Below are positions 46,081 through 57,700 of a DNA stretch of 64,000 nt, piece after piece (positions within the stretch are counted from its first letter, which is position 1; each line of letters opens with the position of its first letter). The notes below the pieces were generated by a model. That model was not told the origin of the DNA. It did no database searches and was given only the letters and a program-made list of their open reading frames with translations. Made by a program: the position numbers and the translations under genes. Origin of the DNA: Thozetella sp. PMI_491 (lineage: Eukaryota > Ascomycota > Sordariomycetes > Chaetosphaeriales > Chaetosphaeriaceae); assembly GCA_021432635.1 (NCBI GenBank), contig MU270047.1, positions 310,001 through 374,000 on the forward strand, read 5' to 3'.

Positions 46081-47918
46081 TCACATTACTATGCAGCATC
46101 CGCAACTGCCCTTCTTTGGCTCCGGTTCCTCGGCCGCAGCGTCCGGTAACCTGACCACAGAAGCAGCCTGTGGTGGCGCTACCGGCGTCCTCGGGCTTGG
46201 TATCGGGCTTATGTTGTGTTTGTCTGAGATCTTCGGCATGGTCGAATACGAGCCTGTCCTCGTGGGGAGTGTCGGGCTCCTCTCGGGCTTGAGGGGCCAG
46301 TCTGGATGACTCTCCATCTCGGGTTCTTTCTCTTTCTCCGCGGTTGCCTTATCGATGGTCTCGGGGGGCTTCAGGAATTCCTCTGACAGTGGCCGGAACT
46401 CCTTGTCGTAGACACTAGATACCTTGCCCTCCCGCTCCCACTTCTCCTGTTGTAGCCGCCGGGCTACCGTTGGTAGCAACTGCTGCTCAGGAGGCAACCG
46501 CGGATCGGGGCGAAAAGCCGAGACCATCCATGGAGGCTCTCCTTCCATTTGCTTGCTGGTGGTGGGCGAGAGCTCGCGTTCCCCAGACCTGGTCGAGGGC
46601 CGCGTGGTCGCGCCGCCTGTGCTTGTCGAGTCCTTACTCGGCCCGCCCCGAGTCCGTGGTCTCCCTGCAGCTCCGTTGGCGGGTTTTGGACCGGTCGTTT
46701 TCCGGACACCGGTAGCTTTCTTCGTAGGCGACGTGTTGTTGCCCTTGGGTGGACTCTCGGGCTTCTTGGTGCCGGTTGTGGTGCTCCCATTCGTGGTCGT
46801 CTTCGCGAGGGCCGTGCCGGTGCTACCGCTCCGGGCTCGCGTTTTGGGGTACGAAATGGTCGTATCCTCGTCCGGGCTGCTGTCCCGCTTCCTGATCAAG
46901 AGCCGGTCCCGCTCCAGGTGCTCCGAAGGGATCGGCGCTGGGCTTGTCTTGGCGACGGGGATCTTGGACACCCCCTTGCCGCCGTTGTTCGAAATCCAGT
47001 AGCCATCTCCCTCGGTCAGAATCTCCTCGGGAAGCCTCAGGTCCCAGCTAGGGACTGCAGCCGCGTCTGGGGTTCTTGGTTCAATGGCCACCGAGTTCTT
47101 GCGCGATCTTGACGCCGCCTCGGTTCTACCATAACCGTCCCGACTCGGATCCCGCCTGTTCGACCTGTTCTGGCTCTTGGATCTTGCCCTCTCCCGCGGT
47201 CTAGGAAGAACGATGCCGGCGGCCTGCAGCTCTTCGTTCTCTATCCTAGCCAATTTGTCTCGGTGGATCCACTTGGAGCTCTCATCGTTGGGAGAATTAT
47301 TACTAAAAGTGTCATTGGCGGACCGCTTGTGGGAATCGTCTCCATTGTCCAACCTGTTCGGGCCGTGGACATCTAGGAGGCTGTCAGCCGGGCTGTCGGT
47401 CTCGTTAATTCCGTGCGCCTTCGGGTCGTTCTGGCGAGTAGGCGACAGGTAGGCCGCCTCGGGGTTCCGCCCTCTCATTTCGAAGCTCCCGTCCCCGTTG
47501 CTCTGCTTCTTGGACAGGGGCTCTAGGCTGGGGTTCGCAGCGCCGAAGCCTGCCGAGTTACCATTCTGGGAAGTGAGGGGGGGACGGCCGGAGGGATGTG
47601 TGTTTTCGTGGGACTGGGTTTTGGAGTCATGGGAGAAGTTCTGTATGGCACCGTCGTGTTGATGGTTAGCCAAATTTGATCTTGACAAGGCATAAAGAAG
47701 GACCCACACCAAGTGGTCCCTGGCAACAACGAATGCAAGCGCGGCGGACAGGAAGGGGAGAAGGGAGGGGACAAAGAAAACAAATAGAGTTGGGATGGTA
47801 TAGATTGGCAACTGACCTCTGTGTGACCCGATGAGATATTCCACGAGTATCCTGCGCCGTGGGAGCTGGCAGGAGGGGTCAGGGTGGTGGTGGTGTGCGC
47901 GGTCGACATGGCAGCCAT
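46081..47918 (-). CDS. teaR: TeaR-like prenylated cell-end (polarity) protein
   Basis: In Aspergillus, TeaR is a prenylated membrane protein that receives the Kelch protein TeaA at hyphal tips and helps keep growth straight. Two exons give 553 residues: 47918-47817 and 47640-46081, with a 176-nt intron (GTCAGT donor, ATACAG acceptor, CTAAC branch point). The protein starts MAAMSTAHTTTTLTPPASSHG and is largely disordered. Conserved islands are KWIHRDKLARIENEELQAAG, a WDLR/PEEI segment, KIPVAKTSPAPIPSEHLERD, and PPEQQLLPTVARRLQQEKWE followed by VYDKEFRPL. It ends SCGCCIVM, a CaaX box (CIVM) with two further cysteines just before it that could be palmitoylated. The identification rests on this order of islands and the CaaX end. 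The unspliced frame is open from 47844 and encodes a different, hydrophobic start. Confidence 0.8.
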
Positions 47919-50153
47919 GATGCTAGTGTGATTTCACGGCCGCGAAATTGCGGCAGATTTGGCCGTGCTCGGTCTTGGTCTCGGAGTCGTGAGGTGTCCA
48001 GAGCGCAGCGTAGACCGGCGAGCGGACAGGAAAGGCACGTCTGGGGCCTCGATGGCGGAATCAAGATGCAGTCACCAGCTGCTGGTCGAGCTCGATGGCC
48101 ACGGTCGGCGCACCTCTCTCTGCGTCGTGGTCGCGCGCTCAAGTTTGGAGCCCCAGCCTAGATCGTCGTCAGGAGGCGCGGTCACCGGCGGCCCAGGTGG
48201 TCGTGCATCCACCAATTGTCCTCGTTTCGCAGCGCAGATTGCACAGAGGCAGCGGGCGTTGGGGCGGTTGGGCCGACTGTAGGACGCGCTCCGCCGTCAA
48301 TGGCGAGTTTGAGGGTCGCGGATGGGTTGGTTTGGTTTGGAGCGAGGGCTGCTGAAAGCGTGGGAAACGCTCAGGGAGGTCCTGGGATGGCACAGAGCAC
48401 CGCGCCTTCGGGCCTAACTTTTTTGAGGTGGTTGGCTTCCCAAGCGGATCTCGGGGCTTCTCACTACCTCCTTTCCAGCTGGTTCCTAACCCCTGACGGC
48501 GAACTAGGTCTGTGCCCTGCAGCCTGCAAAGGGAAATCAAGTTGTTCTCAACGCCGAGTCCGGTCGCAGGCTCTGAACGGTCTTCTGGACGGGCAGCACG
48601 CACGCATATCTATCTACAAGGGCAATCCCTCAGTTGCCTTCGAGAAGGGGCGACGAGAAGGAGCGGGCACGCAGCAGCGACGGTTGGGAGGCCCGAGCAG
48701 CATGCATGCTCCTTCTCCTCTTCCCTTCCCCCCCCTCTCCCGCCTGGGCCTCCCCACCTTCTGACTGACTTAGACAGTGCTAGATGCCCGCCGAACAAAT
48801 AGGATCAAGTCTCAATGGCTGCTAGATGAGCTGCATGCACAGAGGGGCCGATGCAAGACTTATCCTGCAGCTAGACTACGGCAGGCGGAAACCTTGCCGG
48901 GGTCGCAACGGCTTTCTACGGGCCTAGCGGCCCTTCTTCTGACGAGCACGGAGCTTGTAATATCTTGCAGCCCTGGTATGGCCACAGGCTGACGAGGACA
49001 GGGTCTCTTCTGTTTGTATATACGTAGTAGATTGCAATTTGAACATGTTGGGCCAGCTCGAGGCCGCGAGCTGACGGAATAGGGGCATATCAAGGGTTTC
49101 ATTGGCCAATGACGACAGCGTTGAGACTCCTTACTCCCCCAGTGCGGGGGGGAGGGGCGGAGAGGCCCCCGGTGGTGCAGGCGCGTCCTGTTGGGTGCAA
49201 CAGAATGCCGCCGGCACAGAAGAAAACACCGGCGCGTTTCCTCTTGAAGAGTGTGATAAAGAAAAAGAAACCAAATAATGATCCTGCCCTCCACCATGCC
49301 ATCTGAGGTATCTATCTACCTCCCTACCTACCTAGATACCTATTCGTGAGGTAATCTCAATGCCCTTATCGGCGCAATCTCCCCAGGGGCGGCAGTCGCG
49401 CCCAGCACACGAGCAGCTGCGTTTCCTGTGAATCCCCAATCGCAAGAGCGGTCAGAGGCCGGCTGCGCATTCCTTCGGTAGATCCAGCGCTCCGGAACCC
49501 GTCCCTCCGGAATCAACCGGACGTTTCCCCAGGTCTCAGACTAGAATCCGGGAGCCCCCTTCAGACTCAGTACCTACCTATCCGAATGTCCTTCACGACG
49601 GAAATTCCCTAGCAGCACTAGTCTTTCCCCGGCCAGGCATGTGCATCATTGTTTCTCGTGTATTCAGCAGTGAACAAGTCTAAAATACCTGCCCTGCCCT
49701 GCCTCATGCCATTGCCCCTGCCGCAACGCACTCACTCTCTTTTCTTCCCCTTTGCATCCCGCCCTCTTCCAACAGTTATATTGTCTCCTTTTCTGATCGG
49801 GAGTTGACTCGTACATTAGTTCTTTGTACGGATTTGCCCTGCCCTTGATCCTCGCCAACTGTACCGCCCAGGGCAACTGGCGCGCCCATTCCTATCTAGC
49901 GGCATGAAAACCAAAGGACGAGAGCCCTAGACGCGAGGTCCACAGTAAACTAACATCCGACCTTTGGCCCAGCTCACGGCGATGGGAACGTCCATCAGGC
50001 GAAGCGAGAAGCGCAGGATGACAGGGCTAGGGACTGCAGCTTAAACAAAGCAAACAAACGGTTTCCCGGTTGAGTCTGATCGCCACAACCGCATGATCGG
50101 TCCCTACTTGGACAATCAAAGCAACCCTTGGCTCTGCCATCTCAGCCAACGTC
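47919..50153. other. Shared upstream region of teaR-like and metallophosphoesterase genes
   Basis: A 2.2-kb divergent interval. It includes a TACC-rich stretch and an 8-bp inverted repeat at 49306-49341. No ORF is supported. Confidence 0.5.
49306..49341. repeat. 8-bp inverted repeat around TACC units
   Basis: AGGTATCT at 49306-49313 and AGATACCT at 49334-49341 are perfect inverted copies, separated by 20 bases of TACC-type repeats. It could form a hairpin or be a binding site; no function is shown. Confidence 0.6.
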
Positions 50154-51758
50154 ATGGCCGACTCTCTATCCAGCGGCTGCCCGGAATCAATGCCTACGCG
50201 TACCCGCCGGACCAGAATCGTCTGCATATCAGATACTCATAATGGTAGCGTCAAGTTGCCCCAGGGGGACGTACTGATTCATGCCGGCGACTTGACGAAT
50301 CAAGGGAGCTATTCCGAGGTAATACCTTGACTTTATTTCGCGAGATATTCATGGGACAAGGGGCATAAAATTGAAATAACAGCGCTACCAGTACAAGTCG
50401 GCCTGATGGATACCATGAAGATCCCCTTCCCCCTGTGCATCAGAGCAAACCTGTGAAGTGGGATGAGTACTAATTATATGCCCGCAGCTATCCAAAGCAG
50501 TACAGTGGCTGCAAAAGGCGAGGTTTGAGGTCAAAATCGTCGTTGCCGGTAGCGAACTCCCAGAGCAGGCCTTAGTATTCGGTGGTTTGGACTGACAAAG
50601 CCACCAGGGAACCATGATATCACTCTCGACAGGAACTTCTATGCAGACCATGGTCAATACTTCCACAATTCCAACCCGCAAGACCCAGACAGATGCATCG
50701 ATTTACTAAAGGAGACCCCGGGCCTCATGTACCTTTGTCACGAACCGGCGGCCATCCGGCTGACGGACCCAAATGGCCCCAAAACCTTCTTCACCGTGTT
50801 TGGATCACCGTTCAGTCCACGGGAGGGCATGTGGGCATTTGGTTATGGGGGAGATGATGAAGGATCAACTCGAGACAACCAGTTGAAGTCAGCTCTGGAG
50901 AAAAGCGGCTGCCCTAGACCGTCAAGACTAGGCAGCACGGCCTCGGAGCTCTGGTCTCAAATCCCCTTGAATACCGATATCCTTGTCACCCACACCCCCC
51001 CATACAGGCATTGCGACGAGTCTGCTTCTCGACGGCGTGCCGCAGGCTGCGAGGTATTGCGGCAGACCTTATGGCGCGTCCGGCCACGATTGCATGTCTG
51101 TGGGCACGTTCATGAGGCTCGCGGTGCTGAACGAGTCAGATGGGACATCGATGGCGCTCCGGGAGCCGCAAACGTCGCCTACGCTGAAGCACAAGTGGAG
51201 TGCTGGCAGGATCCGAACCCAGATCCTAATAGCGCCAAGATCAGCCTGGTAGATCTGACGGCCAGGAATGAAAACTTGGCCCTCGACAACCATGGCCCGT
51301 ATCTGGAGGACAGCCAACACTCTTTAGCTGCCCAGCTTCAAGGTGCCCAACCAAGCCTGCTAGAGGCAACGCAGCCATTGCCAGATGATGAAAAACCTTG
51401 TTATGGTTGTCTTTCTCGGCCACGATCTCGACTAGTGGCTCAGACACAATATACAGTAAAAGGACACCGAGAAGTCGCCGAGAGGTTTGATGTGGCGCCG
51501 TTACACCTGGATCAGGAAAGGACCCAGCGACATGTCTTCCAAACTCCGGACACAAACCAAGGAGCCGGCACCTTCGGTCTTGGAGGAGACCCGAGGGTTT
51601 CGTCCCGGTGCGACCGGGAGGCACTGCGAGGAAGAATGTGCCGGAGAGAGACGTGCATTGTCAATTGTGCGGTGGTGGCAACCAGTTGGCCACACACTGG
51701 TGGGAAAAGGTTCAACAAACCGATCGTCGTCGATCTGGATTTGCCCATATGGAGTTAA
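50154..51758 (+). CDS. Metallophosphoesterase (calcineurin-like, fungal Ser/Thr phosphatase superfamily)
   Basis: A dinuclear-metal phosphoesterase of unknown substrate. Three exons give 458 residues: 50154-50318, 50488-50548 and 50608-51758. Introns are 169 and 59 nt. Metal-binding motifs appear in order: SDTHN with D27 and H29, GDVLIHAGDLT with D46, GNHD at 76-79, THTPP with H204, and CGHVHEARG with H242 and H244. The second intron falls within the glycine codon of GNHD, so splicing is needed for the active site. Residues about 270-400 are poorly conserved low-complexity sequence between the catalytic core and a conserved end (GRMCRRETCIVNCAVV...KPIVVDLDLPIWS). There is no signal peptide or membrane segment, so it is probably cytosolic. 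It shares an upstream region with the teaR-like gene. Confidence 0.88.
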
Positions 51759-54700
51759 GATGAAGAGGACACGTGAGTGAAGGGCGTTGTCGGAGTGCAA
51801 GAGGTCGGGGATCAAAGATGCCGCCGTCATTGGGAGAGGGGGGAGCGTCTGGACTGGAATCGACATCACGATGCCTGGCTACGTGGTGGCCTCTGGCTCG
51901 CGCATCGCACATGTTTGCCTCGGCCAACCACTGAAAAAGGCCGTTCCATGCTGTCGACATCGCTGCCCGACGAAGGTGGAACCATACATCCCATTACACC
52001 CATCTACGCCAGTATCTGTACTGTCACACATGGCCTGAGTGAATCGCTATCAGCAGGTCGCACCACTCCGGTAGTAGCCGATGCGATGCGATATCATTAT
52101 CAAGAGCAACAGTATCGCCACTGTTGCCATACATCACGCACTGCTAGTAAAGGGCATCCATCCTTTCTTACCTTTTATGGCTACCCGGCTCTTTTTGCCG
52201 CTCTTAATGCAGGCTACCTGGCGGCCGGCAACTGGTTCAACTCTGGCTGCCCGCGTGTACATCGCGGTGCAGCATCAAGTCGTGAGGCAATACAGTTCCG
52301 TGGATCGCATTGTGGCGGTTGCCACTCACGATGCCTAGGACTCGGAATCGTTTGCCATCATAGTCATAGCCGCCCATGCACAAACACATGAGTATCTTTA
52401 TCGAGTCTATACTTGATAGCTAACAGCATTAATACCCCTGAACCAGAACTACCGCTCCCAACTGGCGCTCACCCAACTTGCGGGATCGGCATTACTTGAC
52501 TACCGGGACAGGACACCACTGGAACGGGAGGCTGCCGGTCTCGGGGTCTCGCATCGCGCGACGGATCTATTGCCCCATTTCTGCGGCCGGGTCAACATTG
52601 AGGAGGCATAGCCAAGTCTTTGAGTAAGCTGAATGGACGGTGGGCACTCTGGATGCTCGAATAACACTCCGTGGTTGCAGAAGCTGTCCATTCAAGAGAC
52701 CCTACAGCTGCAGCATTCGTGCATATCCTTCGCCCGGGCCTGCGAATCCGTATGGACATGCCCTGGCTTGGTGCAGCGGGGGTGGGCGGACGGTCTCGGG
52801 AAAGGCAGGCTGCGTAAGGTGCAACGTATGCCCCTTGCCGCAGCAGCGAGTGAGCTATAGCATGCTCTGCAGTGGAGGCATGCACTGTAGGTCCTGCCGA
52901 ATCGGCAGCTATGAAGAAGTACCAAGTTGGTTGCAGGAACATCCGGCAATCCGCAGTTGATGGACCGCAGGTCACCCGAGCTGAAAAGGAGGGGGAGGGA
53001 GGAGCTACGAGTGCGAGCTCAGGCAATAGATGGACCCGTGGCAGAAATGGAGCCCCGGCGCCTCCAGCGCTCGCAGCAGACAGGAATGGCTGGCTCGACT
53101 GTCAAAAGTGGCCACCGCTAGGCAGGGCAACGGCCCGCGCTTCTTCATGCCGCTCTTGGGGCCCGTCCGGCCAGCTTTAGCTCCTCTAGTAGCCGATGGC
53201 GCTGTCACTTGCTGTGAAGAAATCGCCGCCGTCACAAACGACGGGCCAATGGAGGCTGGCAGCCAACCGGACACCACCTCGAGCAGGTCGACCGCCTCTT
53301 TCCACATGTGATCTCGAGCCGTCGTTGAGCTGACGATCTGGTGTCGCACGCAGAGAGCTGTACTGCAGGTCTCCGGGGCTCACTATGAAGTAGAGGGAAT
53401 AAGCAAGGCCCTCCATGAGAAGAGCCGCGTCTATGGCTTGTCGAGGCACACAGACCGCGCACATCTCTCGTGGTTGCGTCGCACGCACAGGTTCGACGGC
53501 GCTTCCAGCTGAGTCCGTGGCCAATGGTTCACTGGGTGCTCGGAACACCGTGCACCTTCACCCGGTGCCACCGCGAAGGGAGGAGGGGTAGGCAGTACGT
53601 AGGGTAGCTACTATAGTCCCACATAGGAAAGGTGGGTACGGACTGACGGGAGGGGGGGAGGGGCTTGGGGGGCAGAAAACCAACAGAGACCATTCAGAGC
53701 GGAAGGATATGCTCGTTGTTTTGGGGGGGGAGCTCAATACCTAGCCGAAAGGCGACAGGAGACACACCAATGACTATGCACATAGAGACAGGGAAAGAAG
53801 CAACAAGACTCAGCGGCGATGTGCGCCATTTTCACCACGTCGCGGGGCAAATGTGCTAGTCGGGCCAATGATGGAACTCCAGCTGCGTTGGTGCCTCAGG
53901 TACAGACACGCGAGACGAATCGATCGGAAGCCATGAGTCTAGGGTCTTGGGTCTAGAGCCTCTAGAGCCTCTGGAGCCACTGGAGCCTTTTTGCTGAGGG
54001 AATGCTTCCAGGTGGCAACGGGGTCGAGAGGCAGAGGCAAAAAAAGAAACCCTGTCGGCCAAGTGACTGGCTTGCGCTGTTCAGACACCGAGACAACCCC
54101 TTTTGTCTTCGCACACGCAATTCCCTTTAGATGAACCCCATGCCGGGCTTGGCTGGGACGTAAATGACTTACTCCGTACAGCCTAGAGGACGGGGGTGGA
54201 TTCACAAAAGGAACCGACGAGAGGAGGCCTGACGGTTGCCGTGTGGTGGGGAGCCAAAAGAGCCCGCCCACCTTGGTCCGCCCCGAGACGAGAAACCTTG
54301 GGCTAACGACTACAGACTATTGTGGAAACTTGGCTCGCACACTCGCACACTCGTGGATAGTCGCCTCACCGCTACGACGCAGATGCCTAGCATCTCGACA
54401 CCGACTGATTACTGTCACCGATCACTCCTCTTACCCGTCTTACCCTCCTTCTTCCCCCACCTCTTCTCCTTGAAGGTCTTCTTTGGGTGACAATCAAGCC
54501 GTATTATCTCGAAGGGTGGCGAACTGGTGTCGTCCGGAAGCTATTCCTCTCTCTGCCGGCCTGCAGCGTTGGCTGCGAGGGCGAAGGACGAAAGACAGGG
54601 AAAGGCAGAGGGAGTTTGTCGTGCGCCAAAGTGGAGGGCTGGAACGGCCCCGCGCTCCCCTGAGGGGAGGATGCAAAGTCGCTTTCCGATATTTCGTTTG

Positions 54701-57700
54701 TACCTCAAACGCGCACGACTTGCAGTAGTCTAGACAGCAGTGGCATCTTGGTTGAAACAGGTACAGTGCCTGGCTGATTCCCTCAGGAAGGAGGGGCAAC
54801 TCGCTCGCCCGATGGCGGGGTTGCTTTGGGCCAACCGGACAACGAGACAGCGAGACACCCTTGCACGACTCGCCGCTATGGGAGCTTTTGCAGGACTGGT
54901 CTCCTGACGTGGTGCAGAAATCTGAAGCGATAGGCACTTCGAACAGTGCTAGTTAACGGCACCGACAGATGAGGGCAGCAGGGTCACTGGCCAGCCAAAC
55001 CAGCTAGAGACAGGACGAACACAGTTTGCAGTTGCAGGCGTAGCTGGCTACAGGTTTGACAAGCCATACTATAGGCGTGCCGCTGTATGAAACCGCGGCA
55101 ACGTCCGCTATCCTCCCTCGGAGAGGGATCGGCATCGAGTCGTTGGCGTCAACAGGCGATCGTCGTCGCGGCACGAGCGTTTCTCCGTCTGCCGTTGACG
55201 ACCCAGCGAGGCAGTGATAGCCTCTAGCGCGAGGGGGGCTCGCAGATCTCTGAAGCCGCGAGACAAATCGCCAGGACCCAGTTGCCAGCCAAGCCAGCTA
55301 CCCGCGTGTCAGCAACGCCAATTCCTCCCTCCCCTCCCCCAGGTGACCCCCCCCGCCGACCAGGAGGATAGCGCGGGAGCGACGGCGATTTGCGAGAGAG
55401 GCCCCCCAAAGCCCCCTGATCCTTTCCGCTCTCGTGCCCTTTTTGTTCTACAATGTGGATGTGGTGCTGTGGTAGCAATCGCCCCTCTCGGCCCCTCTCC
55501 TAGGCCTGGGCCAAATCATGGCCCTAGATCGAATCAGGCCCCCGCAGAGGCCCAGCCAAACAAGGGATGGCCAACAGCTTGGGGGGTGGGCTGCCTTTCC
55601 TTCTCCATCTGACCGCTTCTCGCCGTGACCGCTGGACGTCACGGCAGCCAACGGCATCTGCCCCTCCTGCAGCCGTGATTGGCGCCGGGACTTGTGGGGC
55701 AGGCCTCCGGTCTCTCCACCGCTTCGACGAGGTGGGTATAGCGTGATGTGAGGAGAGGGAGCCGGACAAGGCCAGAAAGGAACCAGCCAGAAGGGAGGAA
55801 GCAAGAGAGAGTGAGGGAGAGAAGAGGGACTCAAAGGGACTTTGCAAAGCTGAGGCCGACTCGCTTCAGCGAGTCTCCAGAATGTATGCACCTTGTTCGG
55901 TTGTCTAGCCCCTCACCCCCCTCACCCACATATCCCAGCTTGAGCTCTCCTTGGCGGGGGTTTAGACAGCTTGAAAGGACAGAGCTATGAAAGTAGCCAT
56001 GTCTTCGGCCACGCTTTCTTGCGAGGCCCACCGACCTCTCCATAGTCTATGCTTCATCGCCGTTCGAAGCGTGCGGGTTGTGGTACGAGGGAGGATGGCG
56101 ATAGGTTCCCATGAATCCCAACCCGGTGGTGCTCTAGTCAGCAATTTGTGTTGATTAGGTGTCACACCACGGATCGCCCGTGCCCTCCTTCGGATTCCAT
56201 GTACCTGCTTCTGTGCCCCGATGAGGTCGCGGGGCCTCGACCGCCCTCTGGCGGACTACCGTCTCATGCGAGGGAAGAGTGAGGCAGACATGTACCGAAG
56301 CCTCTCCCCCTCCCACAAAAACAAAGCTATAGAGGGGGGGTCCCGGGCACTTCTCAACAGGCTGTCGATGTCCCTTGAATGGGTCGGCACGTGCAGAATC
56401 TCACAAAGCATTGCAACCACCTCTTACCACCCAGTCCCCCTGGATGTATCATGCAGCTTGAGCAACGGTGCCAGAGGTGCTGAATTGGCATTGTCTAACT
56501 GGTGCCGGTGGATGTGCTCTTGTCCAATCTGATGCGTGCTCTCGTCGCCTAGCCTGGCCCCATCCATACAATACGATGGGTATTGAGCCAGGGCAGCAGT
56601 ATTGGGGCCTGTTTTTGGGCTGTGAAGGAGGGGAGCCAGTTGTGAGAGGGTCAGGTCCTGCAAGTCGAATCAAAGCGGACTAGTTAGACGAGGCCACACG
56701 ATCAAGTCCCACGTTTGCGTCCTGACTTCTTTGGACAGTCAGTCCTTCGTCAGCACGAGACCTCGTGTGCTTCATAGATCAGTTACAAGCTGCTGCCGCA
56801 TGGATGCATGCTGCTATAACGAGGCATGCTGCTTGATATAGGGGCAAGGCGAAATAGTCGAGGCTATATTCCAAAAGTAAAAAAGAGGGGCGTCGCTTAG
56901 CCCGCTATAGAAGGGACTGCCACAGAAGTGCAGGATAAGGCACCAAGGTTGTGTTGGTCTGTGCAACCGCTCGGGCAACTCGGGCAAGATTGGAAGGGCG
57001 ACACCAGCTTGTGAGGCTTCGGAGAATCCATTTGAACGCCGGCTTTGTTGGGCGTAGGTGCGTGTGGGTGTGGATGCGTGGATGCGTGCGTGGGTGTGGG
57101 TAGGGGAGTGAAAAGGCGATGGGCCAATCTGTCACACGAGGCATCTGCTGCCAAATGAACGACTTCGCTGTCTAAGAAACCGTCCGGCCGGCCAGGTCAT
57201 CAAGATGCGACGGCCGAAGGCGATTTATCCAATGGCCCAAGGAATGATGCTCTTGTGCAGCATTCGCTGATCCCCGAACCTGTCCTGTTGCCGGCCTTCT
57301 CGGCTGGTCACGGGAAAACATGAGGGATTGACAGCTGGCGACTCTTCCTGTTGGTCCGGTGAAACTGGAATGACGTTGACGAGCCATCCGCCGGCGGACC
57401 CTGATCGTCTACTCGTTTTCCATCTGCTAGAAGGTTTGAAATTCGCGGTACCGCCCCTTCGAATCCACAGAGGAGTCGCCAATCCCTCGAACACGGGCGG
57501 GAGGCGGATATGGAAATAGCAGCGAGGCGCGAGGACCGCCCCGGCACTTCGATGCCTTTGCTGCTTCCTACCTAGTTCGTCTCTGGTGGTCCCCTCCCCC
57601 CTTCGCCCCCCGGGAGCTCCCAGACACACCGCCATTACCTCATCGCTGGGACGAAACGGCCCATCGCTTGATTCCAAGGCCGTGTTCCGATGCAATCGTC

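Noticed and set aside
46424-47112. Plus-strand ORFs of 180-190 codons opposite the teaR-like gene
   Set aside because: Antisense shadows of a low-complexity coding exon.
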